From Stakelama portus (GTDB taxonomy: Bacteria; Pseudomonadota; Alphaproteobacteria; Sphingomonadales; Sphingomonadaceae), in contig NZ_QFZL01000009.1 of assembly GCF_003171655.1 (NCBI RefSeq), positions 1 through 64,000 on the forward strand: DNA of 64,000 nt. The letters run 5' to 3'. This document shows positions 8,762-18,171 of the stretch, in pieces; the first letter of the stretch is position 1, and each line of letters opens with the position of its first letter. The translations under genes were made by a program, and so were the position numbers. The notes below the pieces were generated by a model. The model saw only the letters and a list, made by a program, of their open reading frames with translations. It made no database searches and had not been told where the DNA came from.

Positions 8762-9466
8762 ATGGAGACAGGCAGCTTGAACGAACATACCGTCAAGGCA
8801 TTCGACGAGGAGCTGACGCAGCTTCGCGGTCTGGTCGCGCAGATGGGCGGCCTTGCCGAACATGCCGTTACCGGCTCGATCGATGCGCTCAAGAAGCACG
8901 ACCTGACGCTCGCGCGCGAAATCATCGCCGAGGACCGGCGGATCGACGATCTGGAAAGCGAGATCGAGCGGCTGGCGATCCGGCTGATCGCCCTGCGCGC
9001 GCCGATGGCCGACGATCTGCGCGAGATCGTCGCCGCGCTGAAGATCGCCGCCGTGCTCGAGCGCGCCGGCGACTATGCCAAGAATATCGCCAAGCGCGTT
9101 GCGATCATCGAGGATCATGGCACGATCGAACCGCTGTCGGTGTTGCCGGCAATGGCCGCGATCACCAGCGACATGCTGCGCGACGTGCTCGACGCCTTTG
9201 CCGCGCGCAACGCCGATGCCGCGATCGAGATATGCGAGCGCGACAAGACGGTCGACGATTTCTACAATTCGATCTTCCGCGCGCTGGTGACGTTCATGAT
9301 GGAAAATCCCAAGAGCATCACCCAGGTCGCGCATCTGCTCTTCGTCGCCAAGAATCTCGAGCGGATCGGCGACCACGCCACCAATGTGGCCGAGATGGTC
9401 TATTACGCCGCGACCGGAAATCACATGGCCGAGCGCGAGCGGGGCGAGAGCCCCCTTTCGAACTGA
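8762..9466 (+). CDS. phoU: phosphate signalling protein PhoU
   Basis: This 234-residue, all-helical protein is made of two PhoU repeats with the conserved ERxGDYAKNIAKR (about residue 100) and ERIGDHATNVAEMVYY (about residue 200) metal-binding motifs. It is expected to link the Pst transporter to PhoR and keep PhoR silent when phosphate is plentiful. It follows pstB by 20 bases and precedes phoB by 17, so it is in the same operon. Confidence 0.95.
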   Translation: METGSLNEHTVKAFDEELTQLRGLVAQMGGLAEHAVTGSIDALKKHDLTLAREIIAEDRRIDDLESEIERLAIRLIALRAPMADDLREIVAALKIAAVLERAGDYAKNIAKRVAIIEDHGTIEPLSVLPAMAAITSDMLRDVLDAFAARNADAAIEICERDKTVDDFYNSIFRALVTFMMENPKSITQVAHLLFVAKNLERIGDHATNVAEMVYYAATGNHMAERERGESPLSN

Positions 9467-9483
9467 AACGACAGGAACGAATA

Positions 9484-10176
9484 ATGGCACGCGTCAAGAT
9501 GTTGTTGGTCGAGGATGACGCGGCGCTCGCCGAGCTGCTGACCTATCATTTCAAGCGCGAGGATTTCGAAGTCCGCCAGACGCCCGACGGCGAGGAAGCG
9601 TTGCTGCTCGCGCGGGAATCGCCGCCCGACATCGTGCTGCTCGACTGGATGGTCGAAAGCCTGTCGGGGATCGAAGTGTGCCGCCGCCTGCGCCGCGCGC
9701 CCGACACCGCCAATGTGCCGATCATCATGCTGACCGCGCGCGGCGAGGAAGAGGATCGTGTCCGCGGGCTGGAAACCGGCGCCGACGATTATGTCACCAA
9801 GCCGTTTTCCCCGCGCGAACTGGTCGCCCGCGTCAATGCCGTGCTGCGCCGCGTACGCCCCGCGCTTGCCGGCGAACAGCTGACCTATGGCGACATCGAA
9901 ATGGACACGGTGGGGCACAAGGTCCGCCGTGGCGGCGATGTGATCCCGCTCGGCCCGACCGAATTTCGCCTGCTCAAGCATTTCCTGGAACATCCCGGCT
10001 GGGTCTTTTCGCGCGAACGATTGCTCGACGCGGTCTGGGGGCATGACGCCGATATCGAATCGCGCACCGTCGACGTCCACATCCGGCGGCTGCGCAAGGC
10101 GATCAATGTCGGCGATCGTCCCGACATCATCCGCACGGTACGCTCGGCAGGATATTCGCTCGATTCGGGCAATTGA
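9484..10176 (+). CDS. phoB: phosphate regulon response regulator PhoB
   Basis: This 230-residue OmpR-type regulator has an N-terminal receiver with acidic pair EDD, phospho-acceptor Asp54 in LLDWMVE, TAR and KPFSPREL. A C-terminal winged helix follows, with TEFRLLKHFLEHPG and SRTVDVHIRRLRKAI. The ATG at 9484 follows a purine-rich CAGGAACGA site. The open frame extends far upstream inside phoU, but only this part matches a protein family. It is the partner of PhoR, and binds Pho boxes as a dimer. Confidence 0.95.
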   Translation: MARVKMLLVEDDAALAELLTYHFKREDFEVRQTPDGEEALLLARESPPDIVLLDWMVESLSGIEVCRRLRRAPDTANVPIIMLTARGEEEDRVRGLETGADDYVTKPFSPRELVARVNAVLRRVRPALAGEQLTYGDIEMDTVGHKVRRGGDVIPLGPTEFRLLKHFLEHPGWVFSRERLLDAVWGHDADIESRTVDVHIRRLRKAINVGDRPDIIRTVRSAGYSLDSGN

Positions 10177-10282
10177 GACCGTTGCGGGAAATCATCATTG
10201 CGCATGCGGAACGATAGGAAATAATCCTCTGCGCCATCGTTTCCGGTTGTGAGCGGGGAGCTCGAATAACCAGGAGACCATC

Positions 10283-10585
10283 ATGAAGCTGATTTTCGCG
10301 ACAGCAATGCTTGCTGCCAGCTTCACCGTCGCACCCGCGATGGCCCAGACCGCCCCGGCGCAGGACGCCAGCGCCCAGGCCCCCGGCAACAACGGCGCCG
10401 AACTGCTGGGCGGCTATATGCCCTCCAAGCCTGCGCTGAGTGGCCCGGTGACGCCGGAGACGCGCGTCATCTTCCGCGCCAATCCGCAGACGCCGTCCGA
10501 GGCATTCCCCCCGCCTGCGCCCAAGGCACACTATCCGATCTGCGGGCCCGACCAATATGACGGTTGCCGCCAGCGCGGCGGGTGA
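10283..10585 (+). CDS. small exported protein of unknown function
   Basis: This 100-residue protein has a clear Sec signal peptide (MKLIFATAML, cleavage after AMAQ near residue 22). The mature chain is about 78 residues, rich in Ala and Pro, ending ICGPDQYDGCRQRGG with two cysteines seven residues apart that could form a disulfide. A strong AGGAG site precedes the ATG. No family was recognised. It stands alone after the pho operon. Confidence 0.75.
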   Translation: MKLIFATAMLAASFTVAPAMAQTAPAQDASAQAPGNNGAELLGGYMPSKPALSGPVTPETRVIFRANPQTPSEAFPPPAPKAHYPICGPDQYDGCRQRGG

Positions 10586-10702
10586 TTCGGCCATGGCGCG
10601 GCGGTCAAGCGCCGCCGCGCCGTAGCGTCCTTTCCCGCGACATTCCCAACCCCCGATTTCCGCGTTAGGAAGCGCTCCGAAACCAAATGGGAGCGCAAAG
10701 AC

Positions 10703-11599
10703 ATGACCATCCGCTTTGACGACAAGGTCGCCATCGTCACCGGTGCCGGCGGCGGGCTGGGCCGTGCCTATGCGCTCGAGCTCGCGCGACGCGGCGCAAA
10801 GGTGGTCGTCAACGATCTGGGCGGGTCGCGCGACGGCACCGGCCATTCCGATGCCGCTCTGAAAGTGGTCGAGGAGATCAAGGCCGCGGGCGGCACCGCC
10901 ATGTCGAACGGCGGCAGCGTCACCGAATATGAACAGATGGTCGAAATGGTCGCCCGGACCAAGGAAGCCTGGGGCCGCGTCGACATCCTGATCAACAATG
11001 CCGGCGTGCTGCGCGACAAGAGCTTCGCGAAAATGGAACCGGCGGATTTCGAATTCGTCGTCGATGTGCATCTCAACGGATCGGCCAACTGCACCAAGGC
11101 GGTCTGGGATACGATGCGCGAGCAGGCCTATGGCCGCATCCTGATGACCGCCAGTTCGACCGGCCTGTACGGCAATTTCGGCCAGGCCAATTACGGCGCG
11201 GCAAAGCTGGGCCTCGCCGGCCTTACCAAGACGCTGCAGCTCGAAGGCGCGAAATACAATATCAAGGTCAACACGCTCGCCCCGACCGCGGGTACGCGCA
11301 TGACCGAAGACATTTTCCCCGAAGAAGCGTTCAAGCTGTTCACGCCCGAAAGCGTGGCGCCTGCCGCGCTGTTCCTCGTTTCGGAAGATGCGCCCACCAA
11401 CGCCATATTGGGCGCGGGCGCGGGCGTGTTCCAGGCCGCCTATGTCACGCTGACTCAGGGCGTGGCGCTGAAGGGCGACGAACTGACGCCCGAAGGCGTC
11501 GCCGCGCATTGGGCCGAGATTATCGACCGCACCGATGAGATGACGCCGCAATCGGGCGCCGAACAGGCGATGTCGATCATGAAGAAGCTGCAAGGTTAA
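10703..11599 (+). CDS. short-chain dehydrogenase, MFE-2-type 3-hydroxyacyl-CoA dehydrogenase
   Basis: This 298-residue SDR has the cofactor motif TGAGGGLGR near residue 13, the NNAG motif, and the active site Ser (TASSTGLYG), Tyr and Lys (YGAAK). The loop VVNDLGGSRDGTG and the extended C-terminal part are typical of the (3R)-hydroxyacyl-CoA dehydrogenase part of peroxisomal multifunctional enzyme 2 and its bacterial homologues. It probably oxidises a 3-hydroxyacyl-CoA using NAD in fatty-acid or related CoA-ester breakdown. No hydratase or thiolase gene is adjacent, so the exact substrate is open. Confidence 0.85.
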   Translation: MTIRFDDKVAIVTGAGGGLGRAYALELARRGAKVVVNDLGGSRDGTGHSDAALKVVEEIKAAGGTAMSNGGSVTEYEQMVEMVARTKEAWGRVDILINNAGVLRDKSFAKMEPADFEFVVDVHLNGSANCTKAVWDTMREQAYGRILMTASSTGLYGNFGQANYGAAKLGLAGLTKTLQLEGAKYNIKVNTLAPTAGTRMTEDIFPEEAFKLFTPESVAPAALFLVSEDAPTNAILGAGAGVFQAAYVTLTQGVALKGDELTPEGVAAHWAEIIDRTDEMTPQSGAEQAMSIMKKLQG

Positions 11600-11632
11600 G
11601 GGGTTAGCGATCGCATTGCGGCGAATACCTAG

Positions 11633-11666
11633 GTGTATTGCCGTATCAATACACTAATGCTATCCT
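11633..11666 (+). promoter_or_regulatory. promoter with a perfect palindromic operator
   Basis: GTGTATTG at 11633..11640 and CAATACAC at 11647..11654 form a perfect 8-base inverted repeat with a 6-base spacer. It overlaps a plausible sigma-70 promoter: TTGCCG at 11638..11643, 17 bases, then TATCCT at 11661..11666. A repressor bound here would block the promoter of the membrane-protein gene at 11691. The regulator is not encoded next to it. Confidence 0.6.
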
Positions 11667-11690
11667 CCTTGCTCTAACAGGGAGGATGGC

Positions 11691-12809
11691 ATGTATAGCG
11701 AAAGCGATCTCGCAGCGGCCGTGGAGGCGGGAGTGCTCTCCCCCGAAGCGGTCGATGCGTTCCGAAATCATGTCGCCGAAAGCCGGGAGACCCCGGCGGT
11801 CGACGAAGAACATTTCCGGCTTCTGACCGGTTTCAACGATATTTTCGTCGCGATTGCAGCGGCACTGGTGCTTGCCGCTGTCGCATGGCTGGGTGCCGAT
11901 CTGATGCGGATGCTGGTCCCGGTCGGCGATCATGACGGCCCGCGCGCGGCAGGCGCGGCCATGATCGGCGGCGGCGCGGCGGTTGCCGCATCGAGCTGGC
12001 TGCTCGCCGAATATTTCACCCGCCGCCGCCGCATGGCGCTGCCCAGCATCCTGCTGCTACTCGCCTTTGTCGGCAGCGCCTTCGCGACGCTGGCCGGCCT
12101 GTTCGCGATCAACGCCGAATGGATCGAACAGACCTTCAACCTGCAAGGCGATATGGCGCATCGCCAGGCGGGCGGCGTCATGATTGCCCTGATCGGCATC
12201 GGCACGGCGGCTGCGACTTTCCTCCACTGGAAGCGCTTCATGGTGCCGATCACGGTCGCGGCGGGCGCAATGGCGATGGTCGGTATCGCCATCGGCATGG
12301 TCGTCGCGCTGGTGCCCGGCGCGGAAACGCGCGTGTACTGGATGGCGCTGGCCGCCGGCCTGATCGTCTTTGCCGTTGCGATGGCATGGGACATGAGCGA
12401 CCGGGAACGCCGCACGCGCCGTTCGGACGTCGCCTTCTGGCTGCACCTTCTCGCCGCACCGTTGATCGCGCACCCGGTCTTTCACCTGCTCGGCGTGTTC
12501 GACGGCGACATCCCGATGGCGATGGCCGGCGTGGTCCTCATTCTCTATATCGCTTTTGCCAGCGTGGCGCTGGCGATCGACCGCCGCGCGCTGCTGGTCT
12601 CGTCGCTCGCCTATGTGCTCTATGCGCTCTACGCGATCTTCAACCAGACGGGTGCGGTCGAAGTGAGCGCGGCTCTGACGGCGCTGGTGATCGGATCGGC
12701 ACTGCTCACGCTCTCGGCCTTCTGGCAGCCGATGCGGCGCGGCGTGGTCGGGATGCTCGGCGGGCTAGAACACCGCCTGCCCCCGGTCCGGCAGCCCGTA
12801 CTCGCCTGA
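11691..12809 (+). CDS. multi-spanning membrane protein of unknown function
   Basis: This 372-residue protein has a cytoplasmic N-terminal region of about 45 residues with a helix-rich YSESDLAAAVEAGVLSPE segment, followed by roughly ten membrane spans. The N-terminal part recalls DUF2157-type membrane proteins, but the match is loose. A GGGAGG ribosome site lies six bases before the ATG. Transcription probably starts at the operator-covered promoter just upstream, and ends at the terminator after 12834. No catalytic motif is visible. Confidence 0.8.
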   Translation: MYSESDLAAAVEAGVLSPEAVDAFRNHVAESRETPAVDEEHFRLLTGFNDIFVAIAAALVLAAVAWLGADLMRMLVPVGDHDGPRAAGAAMIGGGAAVAASSWLLAEYFTRRRRMALPSILLLLAFVGSAFATLAGLFAINAEWIEQTFNLQGDMAHRQAGGVMIALIGIGTAAATFLHWKRFMVPITVAAGAMAMVGIAIGMVVALVPGAETRVYWMALAAGLIVFAVAMAWDMSDRERRTRRSDVAFWLHLLAAPLIAHPVFHLLGVFDGDIPMAMAGVVLILYIAFASVALAIDRRALLVSSLAYVLYALYAIFNQTGAVEVSAALTALVIGSALLTLSAFWQPMRRGVVGMLGGLEHRLPPVRQPVLA

Positions 12810-12833
12810 ACGAAACGACTATCATGAAATCCT

Positions 12834-12868
12834 GCGGCTCGCGCTTCCGGCGCGGGCCGCCTTTTTTT
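12834..12868 (+). terminator. rho-independent terminator after the membrane-protein gene
   Basis: An 11-base stem (GCGGCTCGCGC / GCGCGGGCCGC, with one G-U pair), a five-base loop and seven T residues form a strong terminator. It sits between convergent genes. Confidence 0.85.
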
Positions 12869-12870
12869 GG

Positions 12871-13209
12871 CTAGTCCGCCACCAGCTTCATCAGGCGCCG
12901 CTCGACGGGGGCGAGCACCGGGCCGAGATCCTGCCCGCGTTTCACCACCGCGCCGCTTTCGCTGACCAGCGCCCACATGCCCTGGCGATTGCGCAGCGCC
13001 GGGCGTTTCTCGATCCGGAATTCAGGCCGCTCGGCGGTGCGGCGGAACGCCGAGAAAATGGCGACATCCTTGCCGAAATCCATTGCATAGTCGCGCCAAT
13101 GCCCGGCAGCGACCATCCGGCCATACAGGTCGAGGATGCGGGCGAGTTCGATCCGGTCGAACCCGACCTGAGAGGGGCTGGACAGGGGAAGTGGCGTAAC
13201 GCTGCCCAT
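12871..13209 (-). CDS. DUF2794 family protein
   Basis: This 112-residue protein matches the alphaproteobacterial DUF2794 family: VGFDRIELARILDLYGRMVAAGHWRDYAM is characteristic, followed by AIFSAFRRTAERPEFRIEK. Its function is unknown. The ATG at 13209 overlaps the cysE stop (TGATG), so it is translated in coupling with cysE. The gene ends three bases from the convergent terminator. Confidence 0.85.
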   Translation of the reverse strand: MGSVTPLPLSSPSQVGFDRIELARILDLYGRMVAAGHWRDYAMDFGKDVAIFSAFRRTAERPEFRIEKRPALRNRQGMWALVSESGAVVKRGQDLGPVLAPVERRLMKLVAD

Positions 13210-13895
13210 CAGGCCCGGTCGCGGCGCCCTTCGGTTTCGCGTTCGGCCATCAGCGCGTCGAGCCGCTTGCGCAGCGTTTCGATCTCGCAGCGCATGATTT
13301 CCAGCTTCTGCGTCGCCGGGTCGAACACTTCGCTGCACGGCGTGCCATAGGGGACGAAGTCCTTCTGCCACGTCTCCGCCTCGACCAGAGTCGCGCGCGC
13401 GGGAATGCCCACCACCACTGCGCCTTCGGCCACGTCCCTGGTCACTACCGCATTGGCGCCGACGCGCCCGCGCGGGCCGATCGTGATCGGGCCGAGCACC
13501 TGCGCGCCCGAACCGATGATCGCGCCGTCCATCACCGTCGGGTGGCGCTTTCCCGCGACGCCATTGTCGGGGCTGGTGCCGCCCAGCGTCACGCACTGAT
13601 AAATGGTGACATTGTCGCCGATTTCAGCGGTTTCGCCGATCACGGTAAAGCCATGGTCGATGAAGAAATTGCGCCCGATCTTCGCCCCTGGATGGATATC
13701 GATCGCCGTCAGCCAGCGCGACCAGTGATTGACCAGCCGCGCGGCGAAGAACCAGCGATTGCGATAGAAACGATGGGCAATACGGTGATAGCCCAGCGCC
13801 CACACGCCCGGATAAAGCAGGATTTCCATGCGCGATCGCGGCGCAGGATCACGCGCCTTGATCGAATCGAGATACGACTTCAGCCGCAGGAACAT
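13209..13895 (-). CDS. cysE: serine O-acetyltransferase CysE
   Basis: This 228-residue acetyltransferase makes O-acetylserine for cysteine synthesis. It shows a short helical N-terminus, then a left-handed beta-helix with hexapeptide repeats: DIHPGAKIGRNFFIDHG, TVIGETAEIGDNVTIYQ and VTLGGT, with the HPT and IIGSGAQVLGPI coils after. The start at 13895 follows a GAAAGGGG site, preferred over a GTG nine codons upstream. The tail carries an ERETEGRRD coiled segment in place of the usual feedback-sensitive end. It is coupled to the DUF2794 gene. Confidence 0.93.
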   Translation of the reverse strand: MFLRLKSYLDSIKARDPAPRSRMEILLYPGVWALGYHRIAHRFYRNRWFFAARLVNHWSRWLTAIDIHPGAKIGRNFFIDHGFTVIGETAEIGDNVTIYQCVTLGGTSPDNGVAGKRHPTVMDGAIIGSGAQVLGPITIGPRGRVGANAVVTRDVAEGAVVVGIPARATLVEAETWQKDFVPYGTPCSEVFDPATQKLEIMRCEIETLRKRLDALMAERETEGRRDRA

Positions 13896-14165
13896 CGGCA
13901 AACCCCTTTCGACGGCCACCATTTAAGCATTCCCGCAACCGATTGCCAGAAGCGCGCGGCAAGCAGCCGCAACATGCGAAGGATTCGGCTTGTTCCGGAG
14001 CAACATTCCCATACCCCTTCATTCCCATTGGCGCTCACCCGTGCGTTCAGCCTGGGGAAAGAGCTGTCGCTATAATCGTTGCCCCTGCGCAACATCCGCT
14101 GCGAGCGGAGCCCGTGTTGACAAGGCCGGTCGCATGCTGGCGTGTTTGCGCGGAAAATGGGGGCC

Positions 14166-14750
14166 ATGATGAAATCATTTGCACTTGCCACGGCCGCGCT
14201 GGCGGCGTTTTTCGGCAGCGTTTCGAGCGCAGCGGCACAGGAAGTCCTGCAGCTCGAATTCGTGATGAGCTATCCGGGCTATCCCAACGGCGCCCGCACC
14301 ACCGATGACTGTCTGGAGGTCAATCACCAGACCTATCTCAGCCAAGGGGCCGTCGAAGCGAGCCGCACCCGCAATGGCCGCTGGTATACGGCCGATGACG
14401 ATTACGGGAAGGGCAAGTTCCTGATGTATTGCAGCGACAATCCCGGGGTCGTCGGCATCGGCGTCCGCTTCGCGTCCGGCGCCACGCGCTATCCCAATCT
14501 CAACTTCAACCCACGTGCGCATCATGGGCAGGCGGACTGCCTGCGCCGCGCCAATGCCGTGGTCGACGGCAATATGATCTATTCGCGCTTCGATACGCGT
14601 GACGACTCCGTCACTGCGTTCAATCGCACATCCAACATCGCCGTCACCATCGTCTGCACCGATTTTGGGGAAGTGTTGTTTATCGGATGGGGTCGCGGCG
14701 AATTGATCGGCGAACGCAACACCGTCGAACAGCTATGGGCGGCACAATAG
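14166..14750 (+). CDS. exported protein of unknown function
   Basis: The protein is about 194 residues and begins MMKSFALATAALAAFF with a signal peptide cleaved near SAAAQ. The mature part has five cysteines and is rich in aromatic and charged residues, suggesting a secreted or periplasmic disulfide-bonded fold. The start was set at the MM pair preceded by GGGGG; in-frame starts at 14142 and 14157 are less likely. A TTGACA lies at 14117 but no clear -10 follows. No family was recognised. Confidence 0.75.
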   Translation: MMKSFALATAALAAFFGSVSSAAAQEVLQLEFVMSYPGYPNGARTTDDCLEVNHQTYLSQGAVEASRTRNGRWYTADDDYGKGKFLMYCSDNPGVVGIGVRFASGATRYPNLNFNPRAHHGQADCLRRANAVVDGNMIYSRFDTRDDSVTAFNRTSNIAVTIVCTDFGEVLFIGWGRGELIGERNTVEQLWAAQ

Positions 14751-14893
14751 CGACCGCGCGCGATATCGCCGCCAACGATTAATTGCGCAAGTTTCAGCGA
14801 TAATCTCGATCACACCATCCGAAGCTTCCAATTTCACATGCGTTGCGGCGCCCCATATATGAGCCACCGCAACGCAAAAATTTGGAGATTCTC

Positions 14894-15457
14894 ATGGCGA
14901 AGATCGGAGACAAGCTGAAGCCCTTCACGACACAGGCCTTCAAGGAAGGCAAGTTCGTTGAGGTGAGCGACAGCGACGTGACCGGCAAGTGGGCCGTCTT
15001 CTTTTTCTATCCGGCCGACTTCACCTTCGTCTGCCCGACCGAACTGGAAGACCTGGCCGACATCTATCCCAAGCTGCAGGAAATGGGCGTCGAGGTATAT
15101 TCGGTCTCGACCGACACCCATTTCTGCCACAAGGCATGGCACGACACCTCGCCCGCCATCGGCAAGATCAACTATTACATGCTGGGCGATCAGAACCACA
15201 CGATCAGCAACAATTTCGACGTGCTGCGTGAAGGCGTCGGCCTGGCCGATCGCGGTACCTTCGTCGTCGATCCCGACGGCGCGATCCAGCTGATGGAAGT
15301 GACGCCGGAAGGCGTGGGCCGCAACGCCGCCGAACTGCTGCGCAAGATCAAGGCGCTGCAATATTGGGTCAGCCACCCCGGCGAAGTCTGCCCGGCCAAG
15401 TGGGAAGAAGGCGAAAAGACGCTTGCTCCCTCGCTCGACCTCGTCGGCAAGATCTGA
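14894..15457 (+). CDS. ahpC: alkyl hydroperoxide reductase AhpC
   Basis: This 187-residue 2-Cys peroxiredoxin has peroxidatic Cys47 in FTFVCPTE and resolving Cys in GEVCPAKW near the C-terminus. It reduces peroxides in the cytoplasm and is re-reduced by AhpF, whose gene follows. GGAG precedes the ATG by five bases. A terminator between the two genes suggests ahpC is made in excess over ahpF. The downstream oxyR homologue is the likely regulator. Confidence 0.96.
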   Translation: MAKIGDKLKPFTTQAFKEGKFVEVSDSDVTGKWAVFFFYPADFTFVCPTELEDLADIYPKLQEMGVEVYSVSTDTHFCHKAWHDTSPAIGKINYYMLGDQNHTISNNFDVLREGVGLADRGTFVVDPDGAIQLMEVTPEGVGRNAAELLRKIKALQYWVSHPGEVCPAKWEEGEKTLAPSLDLVGKI

Positions 15458-15481
15458 CCCAGCCCCCTTTGGGTCTCAACG

Positions 15482-15517
15482 CGGCCCGGGGTGGAACCTG
15501 CCGCCCCGGGCCGTTTT
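15482..15517 (+). terminator. terminator between ahpC and ahpF
   Basis: CGGCCCGGGG / CCCCGGGCCG forms a perfect 10-base stem with a 12-base loop and four T residues. It may act as an attenuator that lowers ahpF expression. Confidence 0.75.
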
Positions 15518-15541
15518 GTATCTGAACACAAGGAAATCCTC

Positions 15542-17122
15542 ATGCTCGACGCCAACATGACTCAGCAGCTCAAGGGCTATCTGGCCAATATCAAGCAGCC
15601 GATCGAGCTCGTCGCCAGCCTGGGTGACGATGCCAAGTCGCGCGAGCTTGAGGAGTTGCTGGGCGAAATCGCCGCGCTGTCCGATCTGATCGAAGTCGTC
15701 CCCAGCGACGCCGACAAGCGCAAGCCCAGCTTCATGATCCGCCGCAAGGGCACCGATATCGGTGTGCGCTTTGCCGGCATCCCGATGGGCCATGAATTCA
15801 CGTCACTGGTGCTCGCCCTGCTCCAGGTCGGCGGCCATCCGTCCAAGGCCGCGCAGGAGCTGATCGAACAGATTCAGGGCATCGACGGCGATTATGAATT
15901 CGAAACCTATTTCTCGCTGTCGTGCCAGAACTGCCCGGATGTGGTGCAGGCGCTCAATCTGATGAGCGTGCTCAACCCGCGCATCCGGCATACCGCGATC
16001 GACGGCGCATTGTTCAAGGACGAAGTCGACGGACGCAAGGTGATGGCAGTGCCGACCGTGTTCCTGAACGGCGAACAATTCGCCAGCGGGCGCATGGACC
16101 TGGAACAGATCGTCGCAAAGATCGATACCGGCGCCGAAGCCAAGGCAGCCGAGAAGATCGCAAAGAAAGATCCGTTCGACGTGCTGATCGTCGGCGGCGG
16201 CCCCGCCGGTGCGGCTTCGGCCATCTATACTGCGCGCAAGGGGCTGCGCGTCGGCGTCGCTGCGGAACGTTTCGGCGGGCAGGTGCTCGACACGATGGGC
16301 ATCGAGAATTTCATCTCCGTCCCCTATACCGAAGGGCCCAAGCTCGCCGCGCAGCTGGAGCAGCACGTCAAGGAAAATGACGTCGACGTGATGAACCTGC
16401 AAAAGGCGGAAAAGCTGATCCCGGCCCAGGAAGAAGGCGGCCTGCATGAAGTGAAGCTCGCCAATGGCGCTTCGCTCAAGGCACGCACGGTGATCCTGTC
16501 GACGGGCGCGCGCTGGCGCCAGATGGGCGTGCCGGGCGAGGACGAATATCGCAACAAGGGCGTGGCCTATTGCCCGCATTGCGACGGCCCGTTGTTCAAG
16601 GGCAAGCGCGTGGCGGTGATCGGCGGCGGCAATTCGGGTGTCGAGGCGGCAATCGATCTCGCCGGCATCGTCGCGCATGTCACGCTGATCGAATATGACA
16701 GCGATCTGCGCGCCGACGCAGTGCTCCAGCGCAAGCTCGCCAGCCTGCCCAATGTCAAGATCATCACCTCTGCGCTGACCACGCAGGTGCATGGCGATGG
16801 CGAGAAGGTGACGGGCCTGACCTATAAGGACCGCAACCACGGCACCGATCATGACGTCGAGCTGGAAGGCATTTTCGTCCAGATCGGCCTCGTCCCCAAC
16901 ACCGAATGGCTGAAGCAAGCGATCGCGCTTTCGCCGCGCGGCGAGATCGAAATCGATGCGCGCGGCGAAACCAGCCAGCCGGGCATTTTCGCGGCGGGCG
17001 ACTGCACCACCGTTCCCTACAAGCAGATCGTGATTGCGATGGGTGCGGGATCGACTGCCGGGCTTTCGGCGTTCGACTATCTGATCCGCCTGCCCGCAGC
17101 CGAAGTCAGCGAAGCGGCCTGA
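15542..17122 (+). CDS. ahpF: alkyl hydroperoxide reductase subunit F
   Basis: This 526-residue flavoprotein transfers electrons from NADH to AhpC. The N-terminal domain carries a tandem thioredoxin-like fold with CQNC ([10 protein letters not shown], about residue 130). The C-terminal thioredoxin-reductase-like part has an FAD-binding [17 protein letters not shown], redox-active CPHC and a second Rossmann motif [10 protein letters not shown]. The ATG lies downstream of a CAAGGAA site. The length equals that of E. coli AhpF (about 520). Confidence 0.96.
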   Translation: MLDANMTQQLKGYLANIKQPIELVASLGDDAKSRELEELLGEIAALSDLIEVVPSDADKRKPSFMIRRKGTDIGVRFAGIPMGHEFTSLVLALLQVGGHPSKAAQELIEQIQGIDGDYEFETYFSLSCQNCPDVVQALNLMSVLNPRIRHTAIDGALFKDEVDGRKVMAVPTVFLNGEQFASGRMDLEQIVAKIDTGAEAKAAEKIAKKDPFDVLIVGGGPAGAASAIYTARKGLRVGVAAERFGGQVLDTMGIENFISVPYTEGPKLAAQLEQHVKENDVDVMNLQKAEKLIPAQEEGGLHEVKLANGASLKARTVILSTGARWRQMGVPGEDEYRNKGVAYCPHCDGPLFKGKRVAVIGGGNSGVEAAIDLAGIVAHVTLIEYDSDLRADAVLQRKLASLPNVKIITSALTTQVHGDGEKVTGLTYKDRNHGTDHDVELEGIFVQIGLVPNTEWLKQAIALSPRGEIEIDARGETSQPGIFAAGDCTTVPYKQIVIAMGAGSTAGLSAFDYLIRLPAAEVSEAA

Positions 17123-17148
17123 GCTCCCATTGGTCGCGTTGCACGACT

Positions 17149-17185
17149 GGCCCGAAACAGCACCCCCCGCTGTTTCGGGCCTTTT
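17149..17185 (+). terminator. terminator after ahpF
   Basis: A perfect 12-base stem (GGCCCGAAACAG / CTGTTTCGGGCC) with a nine-base loop is followed by TTTT. It separates ahpF from oxyR, which therefore needs its own promoter. Confidence 0.85.
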
Positions 17186-17262
17186 CGCGGGTGCGACCGG
17201 ACGATCTGGAACTAATCTACCACTCCACTTATATACCTCCCATAAATCGATGGGGACGATAA

Positions 17263-18168
17263 GTGGCAACGACCTACCTTCCGACGCTCAAGCAGCTGCA
17301 ATATCTGGTCGCGCTGCGCGATGCCGGCCATTTCGGTCGCGCCGCCGAAGCCTCTTTCGTCACGCAATCGACGCTGTCGGCGGGGATTCGCGAGCTGGAA
17401 ACGCTGATCGGCGTGACATTGGTCGAACGCACCCGCCGCGTGGTGCGCTTCACGCCGCTGGGCGAGAAAATCGTCGACAAGGCACGGCGCGTGCTGCGCG
17501 AAGCCGATGAACTGGGCGATATCGCCCGCTCGGCCGGTCGCCCTTTGTCGGGCGAGATGCGGATGAGTGTCATTCCCACCATCGCCCCGTTCCTGCTGCC
17601 GCGCATCCTGCCGCGGCTGCGGAAGGATTATCCCGACCTCAAGCTGTTCCTGCGCGAGGAAACCAGCGCTCATGCCTGCGAAAGCCTGCACCATGGCCGC
17701 AGCGACTGCGTGCTGCTCGCGCTCCCCTATGGCTGTGGCGATGTCGAGGCGCAGATATTGTTCGACGACCGGCTGTTCGTCGCCTTTCCCGAAGGCGAAC
17801 TGGAGCCGCCGACGCCCGACATGGTCGAACCCGAAGCGATCGACGAAGGCCGGCTGCTGCTGCTCGAGGACGGGCATTGCCTGAAGGACCATGCGCTCGC
17901 CGCGTGCAATCGCCCCGAACTGCGCGCTGAATCGACGATGCTCGGCACGTCGCTCTATACGATGGTGCAAATGGTCGAAAATGGCCTGGGGGTTACCATG
18001 CTGCCCGAAATGGCAGTCACGGCGGGCATCCTCGACAACACCCATGTCACTGCCCGACCGCTCCATGCCGAAAATGCCGCGCGCCAGATCGCGCTGGTAT
18101 GGCGCAAGGCAAGCCCGCGCGAACGCGACTTCCGGCTATTGGCGGATGTGCTGGGCGCGCAGGCCTGA
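17263..18168 (+). CDS. oxyR: LysR-type peroxide sensor OxyR
   Basis: This 301-residue regulator has a LysR helix-turn-helix at residues 6-65 (LKQLQYLVALRDAGHFGRAAE). The redox pair Cys206 (EDGHCLKDH) and Cys215 is nine residues apart, exactly the C199/C208 spacing of E. coli OxyR. It starts with GTG. On oxidation it should form the disulfide and activate ahpC and other defence genes. Position directly after ahpCF supports the role. Confidence 0.92.
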   Translation: MATTYLPTLKQLQYLVALRDAGHFGRAAEASFVTQSTLSAGIRELETLIGVTLVERTRRVVRFTPLGEKIVDKARRVLREADELGDIARSAGRPLSGEMRMSVIPTIAPFLLPRILPRLRKDYPDLKLFLREETSAHACESLHHGRSDCVLLALPYGCGDVEAQILFDDRLFVAFPEGELEPPTPDMVEPEAIDEGRLLLLEDGHCLKDHALAACNRPELRAESTMLGTSLYTMVQMVENGLGVTMLPEMAVTAGILDNTHVTARPLHAENAARQIALVWRKASPRERDFRLLADVLGAQA

Positions 18169-18171
18169 GGT

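Noticed and set aside
8698..10176. 492-codon frame ending in PhoB
   Set aside because: The upstream part is out of frame with phoU and has no motif. PhoB starts at 9484.
14751..14893. OxyR binding site upstream of ahpC
   Set aside because: A GATA...GAT pattern near 14801 was examined, but it does not match the ATAG-N7-CTAT repeats well enough to call.
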